A stretch of DNA of 64,000 nt. It comes from Pseudomonas helmanticensis. GTDB taxonomy: Bacteria > Pseudomonadota > Gammaproteobacteria > Pseudomonadales > Pseudomonadaceae. This document shows, piece by piece, positions 1 to 9,148 of this stretch. Position numbers and translations under genes: made by a program. The stretch is taken from positions 310,001-374,000 of the forward strand of contig NZ_FXUY01000001.1 of assembly GCF_900182985.1 (NCBI RefSeq). The letters are read 5' to 3'. The notes beneath the pieces are model-generated. The model saw only the letters and a list, made by a program, of their open reading frames with translations. It ran no database searches and had not been told where the DNA came from. Position 1 is the stretch's first letter. Each line of letters opens with the position of its first letter.

Positions 1-605
1 AGCGCTGTCTCGGGTGCGGCGATGCCGGGATAAGTCGGCATCAAATTGTCATCGAAGCACCAGGCTTCTTCGGTTTTACTTTCTTGTGGCGGATGTATAA
101 GCAAACTCAGCGACGCGGACATGGTTTCAGGCGGAAGTTGCTTGTGTATTTCTCGTAGCGCCAGCATGTGTATCACTGCGCCCGGTTCAAGTTTGAAAAC
201 CAGTTCCTCACCGAGCGCAGGAACTTTCCCTGCTTGTATTGGGGTGTCTTGCAATATCTTTCGCGTGACAGTGGTGTAACCATCACCGCTGTAACCCACG
301 CAATAGAGTTCGAAGTCATGACTGTGATAAAGGTCATAGATGAACGTTTCACGCTCATCCTGTGAGCTGACCGGAGACCAGAACCCCAAACGTACGGTAA
401 AAAGGTCGTTGGAGTGCAATACGAAAGCATAAGCGCTGTACAAGCTGTTTTTGCTACTGAAGCCGTCTCGCTGAATCGTTGTGTATAGGTGCTCGCTCAA
501 CAATGTACGGTTGGTCGCCAGTTGCCGCAGATCTGCTACGATTTTTAGCGTGTCTCGCGTTAAATCGTAAGTGGCCATTTGTGCAATGAAAGTTTCCAGT
601 TTCAT
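1..605 (-). CDS. Unrecognised protein, C-terminal part beyond the window
   Basis: An open frame starts with ATG at 605 and runs leftwards off the window without a stop, so about 201 residues are visible (MKLETFIAQMATYDLTRDTL...). Its ATG overlaps the TGA of the upstream gene (ATGA), which indicates translational coupling. I do not recognise the family. The visible part mixes polar and hydrophobic stretches, has no signal peptide or membrane segment, and includes a Tyr/His/Asp-rich patch (YDLYHSHDFELYC). The region is AT-richer than the rest of the window, so the pair may be acquired DNA. Function unknown. Confidence 0.7.
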   Translation of the reverse strand, partial: MKLETFIAQMATYDLTRDTLKIVADLRQLATNRTLLSEHLYTTIQRDGFSSKNSLYSAYAFVLHSNDLFTVRLGFWSPVSSQDERETFIYDLYHSHDFELYCVGYSGDGYTTVTRKILQDTPIQAGKVPALGEELVFKLEPGAVIHMLALREIHKQLPPETMSASLSLLIHPPQESKTEEAWCFDDNLMPTYPGIAAPETA

Positions 606-1375
606 GCCGCTTGACTCTGTTCGAGTAGAAAATCCAAGCGTCTGTTCTGTAGGTTTTTCAACAGTGGTACATATTCCGAGGCGGTGCGCTGATCAGTGTT
701 TCTGATCAGCTGAAAAGCTTTCCAGGCAACGGCGGGATGGTAGTGATAAATCAATTCTTTGGCCACTTTGATAGCGTCCGGATCCGCAGTAGCTTCCAGC
801 AACTCAAGACTCACCATATACCGTGCCGCGCTGTCGTCATGCGGGAACCATGCGACTTTGCTCAATGTCTCGCGGTCGAACACGCTGATGTCCGCACTCC
901 TGACTGGCAGGTTGACGCTACCAATAAACGCCGGATGCCCGTCCCCGGTTGGATTGCTGTCGAACAACACTTTCGTACCATCAATGAACAAAGGGTTGGC
1001 GGCATCGACCATGACTCGCTCTGCAAGTACCAAATGCTCATCGTCCAGTTCATAAAGCTGGATGGGAAAAGACTCCGAATTGATTGCGAAAAGAACGCTG
1101 TTGCCGGGTACAGAATAAAGCTGTGCTGACGGCGGTGCAGTATCCGGAACCTTTAGGCTGATGTTTCCATGTTCGTTACAGTGCAAAGTCAATGTGCCTG
1201 TATGAGTGTTTGTCAGGCTCATGATCGCAGCGCGGTAAGCAGGGTCGAAAACGTTCGCGGTTTGTTTGGAGTTGAGGTTCGCCAGATTTTTTATTTCGGC
1301 ACTCATGTTGAGTGTCTTGATAGAGTTTGTAAGTTGTGATGGTGTCAGGTCAGGGTTGAGCAGGTTGTTTATCAT
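602..1375 (-). CDS. Unrecognised 257-residue protein
   Basis: The frame starts at ATG 1375 (MINNLLNPDLTPSQ...), with only a weak GAG ahead of it; ATG 1306 (MSAEIK...) is an alternative start. It ends in the ATGA overlap with the next gene. There is no signal peptide or transmembrane segment. The last third is helical and hydrophobic-patterned (AKELIYHYHPAVAWKAFQLI), which could be a short HEAT-like or four-helix segment, but I cannot assign a family. It forms a two-gene unit with the partial gene to its left and sits in an AT-rich stretch beside ordinary core genes. Both strand and frame look genuinely coding (no interruptions, balanced composition). Confidence 0.6.
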   Translation of the reverse strand: MINNLLNPDLTPSQLTNSIKTLNMSAEIKNLANLNSKQTANVFDPAYRAAIMSLTNTHTGTLTLHCNEHGNISLKVPDTAPPSAQLYSVPGNSVLFAINSESFPIQLYELDDEHLVLAERVMVDAANPLFIDGTKVLFDSNPTGDGHPAFIGSVNLPVRSADISVFDRETLSKVAWFPHDDSAARYMVSLELLEATADPDAIKVAKELIYHYHPAVAWKAFQLIRNTDQRTASEYVPLLKNLQNRRLDFLLEQSQAA

Positions 1376-1682
1376 GGCGAACTCGATGTTGTTGTTTTGT
1401 TGGTTGGCAGGGTGGTTTCCGCTTGCCGACTGAAAATATTATATGGTTTGTTTTGTTGTTGTTTGTTTTTTGTTTGAAAGTGCGGATTTTGTGTTGCGCA
1501 CTCGTTGTTCAGTGGATTGAACTTATAGTGGGCAGGGTTGGGTGGCAACTAACGAGTTGTTAGTTGATGTTGGAGTGTGTTTATTCATGTGTAAGGCGGG
1601 GCGTATCAATACAATGCTACTCGCAACTCGACCGGCGACATTGCGTCTGCCGGTCGAGTTTCAAGTTTAAGTCGGGCGTTGA
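1376..1682. other. AT-rich intergenic stretch with one hairpin
   Basis: This stretch has no convincing gene. Positions 1400-1480 are rich in TTGTTTGTT-like sequence, unlike the GC-rich surroundings, and probably hold the promoter of the 257-residue gene. The only clear structure is the 12-bp inverted repeat at 1625-1660. Confidence 0.5.
1625..1660. terminator. Hairpin after the oxaloacetate decarboxylase gene
   Basis: Perfect 12-bp arms (AACTCGACCGGC / GCCGGTCGAGTT) flank a 12-base loop, 22 bp past the stop of the minus-strand gene ending at 1683. There is no long T run on the minus strand, so it may be a weak terminator or an mRNA-end stabilising hairpin. Confidence 0.5.
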
Positions 1683-2552
1683 TTATTCTTTTACGCTCAT
1701 GAACTCTTCAGCCCAGCGAATATATTCTTCCGGCTGGGTGTAGGTGTGCGTCAGTTCAGTTGCATTCAAGTCCGCAGCCTGAGTGAAAATCTGCCGCTGT
1801 TCGCGCAGGCTGTCATAGGTCGCCTTGATCGCCGCAAAGTACGCGCCGTGGCCATCGATGGTGACGCGCACGCCCAGTTCCGCCAGGCGTTTGTCGTCAC
1901 GCAGCAGCGGGTTGCCATAGGTCACCAGCATCAGCGGCACGTTGAGGTTTTCGGCAATCTGTTCGAGGTGATCGAAGTCGCGTACGCCGACCATGCAGAT
2001 GCCGTCTGCCCCGGCATTCTGGTACTGCAGGGTACGGCTGATGATTTCCTGCGTCGGCAGAATGCCGGCGTTGGTTCGGGCAATGATCGCCATTTCCGTA
2101 TCGACGCGGGCTTCCAGCGCTGCGCGGATCTTGCCGACGCCTTCGGCGACCGTGATCAGATCGGTGGATTTGCGGCCGAACTGGGCGGGCAGCAAGGTGT
2201 CTTCGATGGTCAGCGCGGCGACGCCGGCGCGTTCCAGTTCGACGATGGTACGCATCACGTTGAGGGCGTTGCCGTACCCGTGGTCGGCATCGGCAATCAC
2301 CGGCAGTTGGGCGACGCGGCCGATGCGGGTGGCCTGTTCGGCGAACTCGCTGAGGGTGATCAAGGCAAAATCCGGTGCGCCCAGTACCTGCAACGAAGCG
2401 ACGGAGCCGCCGAGAATCCCCACTTCAAAACCCAGGTCAGCGGCGATGCGGGCGGACATCGGGTCGAACACCGAAGCGGTGTGATAGCAGGTGTCGGATG
2501 CCAGTAGCTGACGGAAACTACGGCGCAAATCTTGATGAGAAAGCCTGGTCAT
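1683..2552 (-). CDS. Oxaloacetate decarboxylase (isocitrate lyase/PEP mutase superfamily)
   Basis: The 289-residue product belongs to the PEP mutase/isocitrate lyase superfamily and closely follows the Pseudomonas oxaloacetate decarboxylase type (PA4872-like), which splits oxaloacetate to pyruvate and CO2 in the cytoplasm with Mg2+. Visible signatures are [15 protein letters not shown] near residue 30, the metal-site stretch [12 protein letters not shown] (about residues 85-96), [13 protein letters not shown] (about 118-130) and ARTNAG (about 160). The start is ATG 2552 because a GGTGGAA ribosome site lies 5 bases upstream; an in-frame extension to 2627 has no such site. It is separated by 219 bp from the succinyltransferase genes and probably has its own promoter. 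Confidence 0.9.
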   Translation of the reverse strand: MTRLSHQDLRRSFRQLLASDTCYHTASVFDPMSARIAADLGFEVGILGGSVASLQVLGAPDFALITLSEFAEQATRIGRVAQLPVIADADHGYGNALNVMRTIVELERAGVAALTIEDTLLPAQFGRKSTDLITVAEGVGKIRAALEARVDTEMAIIARTNAGILPTQEIISRTLQYQNAGADGICMVGVRDFDHLEQIAENLNVPLMLVTYGNPLLRDDKRLAELGVRVTIDGHGAYFAAIKATYDSLREQRQIFTQAADLNATELTHTYTQPEEYIRWAEEFMSVKE

Positions 2553-2771
2553 ACGAGTTCCACCAATACAAAGGAATGGAAAGGCTTGAGCAAATGTGTC
2601 AACGCCGAAGAATGAAAAGGCTATCACGCGAATGGGTCAAGGATCATGACGAATTTGCAAGGCGGGTGTTTGCCGGTGAACGCTTTGCTGAAAGGATTAA
2701 TCTGAACGGGCGAAATTTAGCTGTATCAAGAAGACACAGCCTGGCTGCACAGGTTGAGGCGGGGCGGTCAC

Positions 2772-3806
2772 TCAGGCCGCCACCGCCTGTCGCTGTTGAT
2801 TGGGCAGCATCACCGCGCGCACCGAATTGCCCGGCTGCAATTGCAGGCGTTGGGCAGTAGCACGGTCGATTGCCAGGCTGCTGCCGACGCGACGGGCGCG
2901 GGCGACGGTGATGCGGCAGTTTTCCAGGCGACGGTTGTGAATCAGCCACAGCGGCGCCTGTTCATCCGGGGTGCCGAGGCTCAGGGTCAGTTCGAGGCTG
3001 TCGCGCACGGTGCGGATACTGCGCAGCGGCGCTTCAATGACTGGTCCGCCGTCAAAAATGTCGATGTAGCCCTTGTGGGCAAAGCCTTCGGCCTGAAGAA
3101 TCTTCAGCGCCGGTTCGGTATTCGGATGCGTCTGACCGATGGCCGCCTGGGCCTGTTCGGTGAGCAGGCAGGTATACAGCGGCTGACGCGGCATCAACTC
3201 GGCGATGAACGACTTGTTGCCCAGGCCTGAGAGATGATCGGCATGGCTGAAATCCATCTGGAAGAAATGCCGGCCGAGGCTGTCCCAGAATGGCGAGCAA
3301 CCTTTTTCATCGGCACTGCCGCGCAGTTCAGCGATCATCTTCTCGCCAAACAGCTGCGGGAACTCGGCAGCGAACAGCAAACGCCCGAGCGACAACAGGC
3401 GGCCGTTGCTGCCGGTGCGTTGATCGTGGCGCAGGAACAGCGAACAGAGTTCGGATTGCCCGGTCAGTTCGTTGTTGAGGAACAGCGTAGGGATCTGCCG
3501 TTGAATGCCCAGATCCGGCGCCGAACTCACCGTCAGTCCGACCCGATAGTTGTACCAGGGCTCGCGCAAGCCAACCGCGCCGGCCAACGCACTGACACCG
3601 ACCACGTGTGTGTCATCGTCTTCGAGGACGAACAGATAATCGGCGTCAGCACGCTCCACTTGCTCGGCGAATGCACGTTGCGCCCAGCGCACGCGATGGG
3701 CCAGGCGATCTTCGTTGGCCGGCAGGGTGGTGAACCCCGGGCCGGCTTGTTGGACCAGCGTCATCAATGCTGGCAGGTCGCTGACGTTGACCGGGCGGAC
3801 AATCAT
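2772..3806 (-). CDS. aruG: Arginine N-succinyltransferase, beta-type subunit (AruG/AstA family)
   Basis: The product has 344 residues and starts at ATG 3806 behind AAGGAG. It is an AstA-family acyltransferase: succinyl-CoA plus arginine (or ornithine) gives N2-succinylarginine, the first step of the AST pathway. The family hallmarks are MIVRPVNVSDLPALMTL at the start, ADEKGCSPFWDSLGRHFF (about residues 183-200) and FIAELMPRQPLYTCLL. It is the second of two tandem paralogues (AruF-like upstream, 61 bp away); in P. aeruginosa the two subunits form a heterodimer. Here the rest of the aru operon is not next to it. The pair instead ends an operon with a permease, a glutamine-synthetase-like ligase and amidohydrolases, so it could be a second, specialised copy. 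Confidence 0.88.
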   Translation of the reverse strand: MIVRPVNVSDLPALMTLVQQAGPGFTTLPANEDRLAHRVRWAQRAFAEQVERADADYLFVLEDDDTHVVGVSALAGAVGLREPWYNYRVGLTVSSAPDLGIQRQIPTLFLNNELTGQSELCSLFLRHDQRTGSNGRLLSLGRLLFAAEFPQLFGEKMIAELRGSADEKGCSPFWDSLGRHFFQMDFSHADHLSGLGNKSFIAELMPRQPLYTCLLTEQAQAAIGQTHPNTEPALKILQAEGFAHKGYIDIFDGGPVIEAPLRSIRTVRDSLELTLSLGTPDEQAPLWLIHNRRLENCRITVARARRVGSSLAIDRATAQRLQLQPGNSVRAVMLPNQQRQAVAA

Positions 3807-3867
3807 GCTGTAACTCCTTTTGCGCGCCTGTTCGGGCACTGTCGTTGGCGGCGGAACCGGGCGCGGT

Positions 3868-4884
3868 TCAAAGGGCAATCAGCCGGATCTGGCTGCCATC
3901 GGTCACGTTCAACGCCGCACACATTGCAGGCGTGAGGGACAGCGGTTGATCGGGTTGGTAATCCAGTTCGGCAACGATGGCCCGGTAGCCACGCCACGCG
4001 TCGTTGCTCAGCAGGTAGCGGCCACGCGCATCGATCTCCGGCAATTGCTGCACCGGAGCAGTCTGGCTACGCACAATCGAGCGGATATTCGCGGTGCGCG
4101 CGTACAGGGTCGGGCCAGCATCGAACAGATCGATGTAGCTGTTGGTTTCAAAGCCTTCGCGCTCAAGGATATCGAACGCCTCTTGCCCGTCCGGGTGAAT
4201 GCGCCCGATGCATTCCTGTGCGGCCAGCGGCAGCATCGGCACGTAAATCGGGTATTGCGGCATCAGTTCGGCGAGGAATGAGCGGCTCTGCAAGCCGCAT
4301 AGACGCTCGGCTTCAACGTACGGCAGATCGAAGAAGTGCTTGCCCAGCGCATCCCAGAACGGCGAATGCCCTTCTTCATCGCTGTAGCCGACGATTTCGG
4401 TAATCACCGCTTCGGCGAAACGTGGCGCGTGGGCGGCAATGAACAGCAGCCGCGCCCGCGAGAGCAGTTCCGAGAACGGCGTGCGCACCAGCGCCTTGTC
4501 GATGTGAAAGCCGCGCAGCAACGTGTGGTCGTTGAGGTCATGGCACAGCGATAACGCCGGTACACCGTGCTCGATGTTCAGCTCGCGCGAGGCGCTGGTG
4601 AAGTGACGATTGCGCAGGCTGTAGAACGGTTCTTTATAGCCTGCGGTCGCAAGAATTTCCGAGCAACCGACTAGCCGTTGCGCAATGCAATCTTCCAGCA
4701 CGAAAAAATAGTTTTCCGGCCCCTGCGTCTGCGCCTCGCTGTCGAATGAGGCGCAGGACGCGGCGATTTTGTCGCACAGGCGCTCGCTGTCATCCGGCAG
4801 CGAGGTCACACCGACCATGCTGTCGCGGGCCAGTTGTTGCAATTGCGGCAGGTCGGTTGGCTCGACTGGGCGTAAGACCAGCAT
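3868..4884 (-). CDS. aruF: Arginine/ornithine N-succinyltransferase, alpha-type subunit (AruF family)
   Basis: The 338-residue AstA-family protein starts at ATG 4884 (MLVLRPVEPTDLPQLQQ) behind a GGAG site. It shares with its neighbour the DEEGHSPFWDALGKHFF stretch and the FLAELMPQYPIY segment, so the two are ancient tandem duplicates. The role (family knowledge) is to succinylate arginine and ornithine with succinyl-CoA in the cytoplasm as the alpha subunit. The C-terminal about 60 residues (from LPEIDARGRYLLSN) are typical of this subunit. It follows the APC permease gene by 117 bp and precedes the beta-type subunit, which fits one operon running leftwards from the RpiR gene. Confidence 0.88.
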   Translation of the reverse strand: MLVLRPVEPTDLPQLQQLARDSMVGVTSLPDDSERLCDKIAASCASFDSEAQTQGPENYFFVLEDCIAQRLVGCSEILATAGYKEPFYSLRNRHFTSASRELNIEHGVPALSLCHDLNDHTLLRGFHIDKALVRTPFSELLSRARLLFIAAHAPRFAEAVITEIVGYSDEEGHSPFWDALGKHFFDLPYVEAERLCGLQSRSFLAELMPQYPIYVPMLPLAAQECIGRIHPDGQEAFDILEREGFETNSYIDLFDAGPTLYARTANIRSIVRSQTAPVQQLPEIDARGRYLLSNDAWRGYRAIVAELDYQPDQPLSLTPAMCAALNVTDGSQIRLIAL

Positions 4885-5001
4885 GGATGCACTCCTGTAT
4901 CAAAGGGTTCGGCGAATTCACGAACCTGACTATCACTGTCGGTTTCCACGCGTTAAATCGGCGGTCGCCTGATTTGTTGTCAGACGCCGCTCTTTTTCTT
5001 G

Positions 5002-6351
5002 TCAGCCATTGCTCGGGTCAGGCAACGCGGTACTGGCGCCGAGCTTGTTGAGAAAGAACAGGTACACCAGGCCCAGAACGATCCAGATCAGGCCGAGTTT
5101 CTGCGCATCGACGCCCATGTTGTACATGATGGCCGCCACGATGATGAAGCCTATGACCGGGCAGATCAGGTGACGCACAACCTGACCGGACTTTTGCCGA
5201 CGCCAGTAGTAGTTGATCACGGTCAGGTGCAGCAGCATGAAACCGCTGAGTGCGCCGAAGTTGACCAGCGACGTCAGGGTGTCGACCGAGTTGATGAACA
5301 GGTAGCAGATGATCAGTGACAGCACCGCCACCAGATAAATGCTCAGATACGGCGTGTTGTGTTTCGGGTGAACCTTAGCCAGCACTTTTGGCAGTTTGCC
5401 GTCGCGGGCCATGCCGAACAGCAGGCGCGAAACTGCGGCTTGTGAAGTGATCGCCACGGCGACACCCCAGGCCAGGGCGGTGGCGACAGCGGTCAGCGTG
5501 GCCAGCCAGCTACCAGCAGCGATTTCGGCAATTTCATAGAACGCGGTATCGGCGGATTTGAAGCCCATGCCCGCTGCCAGATCGGTGGCAATCCAGGTTT
5601 GTACGACGAAAATCACACCCATCACCACCAGGGTGATCAATGCGGCTTTGCCGACGCTGCGACCCGGGTCGCCTTTGATTTCTTCGGCGAGGGTAGAAAT
5701 GGCATCGAAACCGAGGAACGACAGCACCGCAATCGATACCGCTTGCATCAGCAGGGCGAAGTTGAAGGTTTCCGGGTGATACAGCGGCGCGAGTGTCAGC
5801 TCGCCATTACCGCCACCGTTATGGAGGGCGTTCCATGCATAGAACAGGAAGATCCCCAGTACCACCAGTTGCGCCAGCAGGAAGATGATGTTCATCCGCG
5901 CAGTGAAAGTGATGCCGCGCAGGTTGACGAAGGTGGCGCTGACAAGGAACGCGAGAATGAAACCGACCTTCGGAATGTCCGGATACAGATGGTTGAGAGC
6001 CATGGCGGCGTACACGTAAAGCAACGGCGGAATCAGCAGGTAATCGAGCAGCATCAGCCAACCGGCGATGAAACCGACGTGTGGATTCAGGCCGCGTTGT
6101 GCGTAGGAATACACCGAGCCGGCAATCGGAAAGGCGCGGGCCATGCTGCCGTAGCTCAATGCGGTAAACAGCATTGCCACCATGCCAATGATGTACGCCA
6201 GCGGCACCATCCCCGGTGCCTCGGCATTGACGTAGCCATACACACCGAACGGGGCGATGGGGATCATGAAGATCATCCCGTAGACCACCAGGTCGGTGAG
6301 CGTCAGGCTACGTTTCAACTCCTGCTTGTAGCCGAATTCTTCAATTTCCAT
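5002..6351 (-). CDS. APC-family amino acid/amine permease
   Basis: This 449-residue inner-membrane transporter has about 12 hydrophobic segments. The first (LTLTDLVVYGMIFMIPIAPFG) carries the APC-superfamily unwound-helix pattern, followed by GSVYSYAQRGLNPHVGFIAGW, typical of the family. I chose ATG 6351 (MEIEEFGYKQ) because AAGGAG lies 10 bases upstream; the longer frame would start with TTG at 6375 inside that site. It probably imports the substrate of the surrounding catabolic enzymes. The residue pattern resembles putrescine/amino-acid importers of the YdgI/PuuP kind, but the substrate cannot be read from sequence. Confidence 0.87.
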   Translation of the reverse strand: MEIEEFGYKQELKRSLTLTDLVVYGMIFMIPIAPFGVYGYVNAEAPGMVPLAYIIGMVAMLFTALSYGSMARAFPIAGSVYSYAQRGLNPHVGFIAGWLMLLDYLLIPPLLYVYAAMALNHLYPDIPKVGFILAFLVSATFVNLRGITFTARMNIIFLLAQLVVLGIFLFYAWNALHNGGGNGELTLAPLYHPETFNFALLMQAVSIAVLSFLGFDAISTLAEEIKGDPGRSVGKAALITLVVMGVIFVVQTWIATDLAAGMGFKSADTAFYEIAEIAAGSWLATLTAVATALAWGVAVAITSQAAVSRLLFGMARDGKLPKVLAKVHPKHNTPYLSIYLVAVLSLIICYLFINSVDTLTSLVNFGALSGFMLLHLTVINYYWRRQKSGQVVRHLICPVIGFIIVAAIMYNMGVDAQKLGLIWIVLGLVYLFFLNKLGASTALPDPSNG

Positions 6352-6437
6352 GAAGCGCAACTCCTTGTCAGCCAATCGTTGTTTTAGTTGTTATGTCGGT
6401 CCATCGTTTACAGCGTCAGCAGTCGATAAAGCAGTGA

Positions 6438-7190
6438 TTACAGCAATGGCGCGAGGTATCCGGCCCAGCGCGAAACCGCTTGCGGGCTGCGCAGCAAATC
6501 GTTGCGCACCTCGACCAGCACCGAGTCCAGGCCCCGGGCATCGCCATGCACCGGCACGGTCATGTCGCCCAGCGGGTCGATCTTGTACGGCTGATTGCCG
6601 GCCACTTGCAACGGGTGTTCGCCGAGACCGTCGAGCAACCTTTGCGCGTACGCCTTCGCCTGACCGAACAGCACGCCAACCTCCAGTGTTCGCGGCTGGC
6701 CGTAATACACTGGAGTGAAACTGTGAATCCCCACCACCCGTACCGCCTGACCCTTGGCCAGGCGTTCGTCGATCAATGTCTGCAAGCGCGCATGGAACGG
6801 CTTGAACAGTGTCTGGCGGCGGTACTCGCGAGTGGCTTCGTCCAGCTCGCGGTTGCCCGGTATCTGATAGATCTCGCTCTGTGCCGGAATGCTGTCGGGC
6901 GCATGCCGTGGGCGATTCAGGTCGATCAGCAGCCGCGAATAGTTGGCGCTCAACAACGTTGCGCCAAGTTTTTCCGACAACTGTTCGGCCAGTTGCAGCG
7001 CGCCGATGTCCCAGGCGATGTGTTCACCGGCAGCGGCATCGTCCAGACCCAGATTGTCGAGGGCCTCGGGGATGTAGCGGCTGGCGTGTTCGCACACGAG
7101 GATCAACGGATTTGTCGAGTCCTCGCGGCTCAGGTTGTAGACCGGTCGGGTGTACAACCCAAGCTCGGCGGATTCAGTACAGGCGTGCAT
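6438..7190 (-). CDS. N-formylglutamate amidohydrolase-family enzyme
   Basis: The product has about 250 residues and belongs to the HutG-like N-formylglutamate amidohydrolase family, zinc enzymes that release glutamate (or a related product) from an N-acyl or gamma-glutamyl amide. Diagnostic parts are [13 protein letters not shown] near residue 30, HIAWDIGA (about 57-64), [10 protein letters not shown] (about 85-94) and [11 protein letters not shown] (about 150). The start is either ATG 7190 (MHACTES) or GTG 7199; both overlap the end of the upstream glutamine-synthetase-like gene (stop at 7174), so translation is coupled. It lies between a ligase and a permease and presumably hydrolyses a pathway intermediate. 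Confidence 0.85.
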   Translation of the reverse strand: MHACTESAELGLYTRPVYNLSREDSTNPLILVCEHASRYIPEALDNLGLDDAAAGEHIAWDIGALQLAEQLSEKLGATLLSANYSRLLIDLNRPRHAPDSIPAQSEIYQIPGNRELDEATREYRRQTLFKPFHARLQTLIDERLAKGQAVRVVGIHSFTPVYYGQPRTLEVGVLFGQAKAYAQRLLDGLGEHPLQVAGNQPYKIDPLGDMTVPVHGDARGLDSVLVEVRNDLLRSPQAVSRWAGYLAPLL

Positions 7191-8505
7191 AGTGCTCACA
7201 CAGGTCAGCGGGCGAGAGCTGTTCCGTCAGCGCCAGTTCCTCGGTTTTAAGGGCGTGATAGGTGTCGAGCAACGGCTTGGGCAGCCATTCGTTGAAGGCG
7301 CCACTGTCGCGCAGGCAATCCAGTGCCTGGGCCAGCGAGGCGGGCAGGGCGACGATGCCCCGGGCCTTGCGTTGCTCGTCGTTGAGTGAATCGGGAACTT
7401 CATCGGTGATCGCGTTCAGCGCCAGGCGCTGTTCGATGCCCAGACGCCCGGCGATCAACAGCGCGGCCATGGCCAGATGCGGCGAGGCCGTGGCATCCAT
7501 GGCGCGGAATTCCAGGTTGAACTGCGTCGCCACGGATTTGCCGCCGAGGGTCACCGTCGGGCAGATGCGCAGCGCCGCTTCACGGTTCTGTTGACCCAGG
7601 CACGCGTAAGACGCGCTCCAGTGGTGCGGCTGCAAGCGCTCGTACGACACTGGCGTCGGCGCAGTGAACGCGCACAGCGCCGGCAAATAATGGAGAATCC
7701 CGGCTGCCCAATGCTGGCCGAGGCTCGACAGGCCATTACTCGTGCCAGCGTCGTAAAGCATCGGCTGGCCGGCCAGATCGAGCAGGCTGACGTGCAGGTG
7801 CACGCCGTTGCACACAGCATCGGCGGCGGTCTTCGGCGCGAAGCTGAGGTCGAGGCCCATCTGCCGGGCGATCTCGCGGGTGATTTCGCGCACGTTGACC
7901 GCGCGGTCGGCTGCGGCGACACCGAGCGTCGGCCGACAGGTTATTTCGTATTGGTGCTTGCCGTATTCGGGGAGGAACATTTCCGGCTCGACACCGCCGG
8001 CGCGCAACGCACTGAGCAACCAGCCGCCGAATTCTGCGCCTTGGCGCTGGGCCTCCAGCGAAAACGCCAGATGCTCGGCGAAACCGGCGTGCAGGTTGAA
8101 TTCGTGTTCGAACGCCGCGTTGACCTGCAAGCCCAGTTCGTCGCGATAACGTTCGATTTCATCGCGCAGCAAGGTGCGTGGGCAGGCGCCCCACGGACGG
8201 CCATCGGTTTCACGAATATCGCCGTGGATGAAGTCCAGCGCCGGCGCGTCGGCATCCGGGCCGTTGGGCACGGTGACGCGGCTGGCCAGATCCGGAATCA
8301 GGCGCAGATCGCCGTAGGCGCCCCACGGATTGCTCGAGGCAATGATGTCTTGCGGGGTCAACGCGCTGTTGGCCGGCACCCAGCCACAACCGGCCGCCTG
8401 ATAATGCTCAAGTTCATCGGTGGGAAACGAACGGCCGCGAGTGATACCGATCAGGTCGGTGGTGACGATGGTGGTCATCGGCAGCGGCATCAGGCGCGAA
8501 GTCAT
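7174..8505 (-). CDS. Glutamine synthetase-family ligase (type III-like / gamma-glutamyl-amine ligase)
   Basis: The 443-residue protein starts at ATG 8505, which overlaps the TGA of the upstream hydrolase (ATGA), with GGGAG ahead. It is a catalytic-domain GS family member: AAFEHEFNL (metal-binding Glu region, about residues 142-150), [11 protein letters not shown] (about 252-262) and the [12 protein letters not shown] segment fit the ATP/metal site. Relatives such as PuuA and GlnA3/GlnA4 join glutamate to amines rather than to ammonia, and the operon context (permease, amidohydrolase, succinyltransferase) favours that use. The exact amine is unknown. It is not the housekeeping GlnA, which is longer and carries the adenylylation loop. 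Confidence 0.83.
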   Translation of the reverse strand: MTSRLMPLPMTTIVTTDLIGITRGRSFPTDELEHYQAAGCGWVPANSALTPQDIIASSNPWGAYGDLRLIPDLASRVTVPNGPDADAPALDFIHGDIRETDGRPWGACPRTLLRDEIERYRDELGLQVNAAFEHEFNLHAGFAEHLAFSLEAQRQGAEFGGWLLSALRAGGVEPEMFLPEYGKHQYEITCRPTLGVAAADRAVNVREITREIARQMGLDLSFAPKTAADAVCNGVHLHVSLLDLAGQPMLYDAGTSNGLSSLGQHWAAGILHYLPALCAFTAPTPVSYERLQPHHWSASYACLGQQNREAALRICPTVTLGGKSVATQFNLEFRAMDATASPHLAMAALLIAGRLGIEQRLALNAITDEVPDSLNDEQRKARGIVALPASLAQALDCLRDSGAFNEWLPKPLLDTYHALKTEELALTEQLSPADLCEHYARLY

Positions 8506-9146
8506 GCCTGCATCTCCCGCAAGCGGCCGAGCACGGTAGCGGTGTCGGTGATCCAGCAATAACCCTTGATCGCGTTGAGGCAGGCCTGATGACGTTCGGC
8601 GCTGTAGGTGGCGCAGGCGTCTTCGACCAGAGTCACCAGATAACCACGGTCGGCAGCGTCGCGCACGGCCATGTCGACGCATTGGTCGGTGACGATACCG
8701 GCGATGATCAGATGACGGGTTTCGAGGTTACGCAGCACGTAATCGATAGTGGTCGAGTTGAATACGCCAGACGAAGTTTTCGGCAGGACGATTTCGTTTT
8801 CGCCCGGGGTCAGTTCGGCGATCACTTGTGCCTGCGGACTGCCCTTGGGCAGGTGCATGTCGGACAGCTTATGGTCGAGCGAGCGATCGCGACCATCGGC
8901 GGTGAGGCTTTCGATCAGGGTATGCAGGACATTTTGCCCGGCCTCGCGAAAAGCACTGAGCAGCCGTTGCTGGTTGGGCACCACCTGCGTGCGCGCGCGG
9001 TTGAGGAAATACTCGGCGTCCGGGCCACTGAGGTGCGGATCGAACTGCGGTTCGAGCCAGGCGCGCTGCATGTCCACCAACAGCAACGCGGTGTGGTCGG
9101 TGACAAACGGCAAGTCCCGCGGCGAGCGGTGGGGAAGGCTGAACAT
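8502..9146 (-). CDS. Isochorismatase-fold cysteine hydrolase
   Basis: The 214-residue protein has the complete catalytic triad of the isochorismatase-like amidase family: Asp25 (LLLVDMQ), Lys123 (LPKTSSG) and Cys156 (GIVTDQCVD), plus the cis-peptide V-T ahead of the cysteine. Such enzymes hydrolyse amides or ureido compounds, or act on isochorismate; here the operon favours an amidase role. It begins 2 bp after the stop of the RpiR gene (GAGGA site inside the end of that gene) and overlaps the ligase gene downstream by ATGA, so all three are one translationally linked unit. Confidence 0.85.
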   Translation of the reverse strand: MFSLPHRSPRDLPFVTDHTALLLVDMQRAWLEPQFDPHLSGPDAEYFLNRARTQVVPNQQRLLSAFREAGQNVLHTLIESLTADGRDRSLDHKLSDMHLPKGSPQAQVIAELTPGENEIVLPKTSSGVFNSTTIDYVLRNLETRHLIIAGIVTDQCVDMAVRDAADRGYLVTLVEDACATYSAERHQACLNAIKGYCWITDTATVLGRLREMQA

Positions 9147-9148
9147 CC

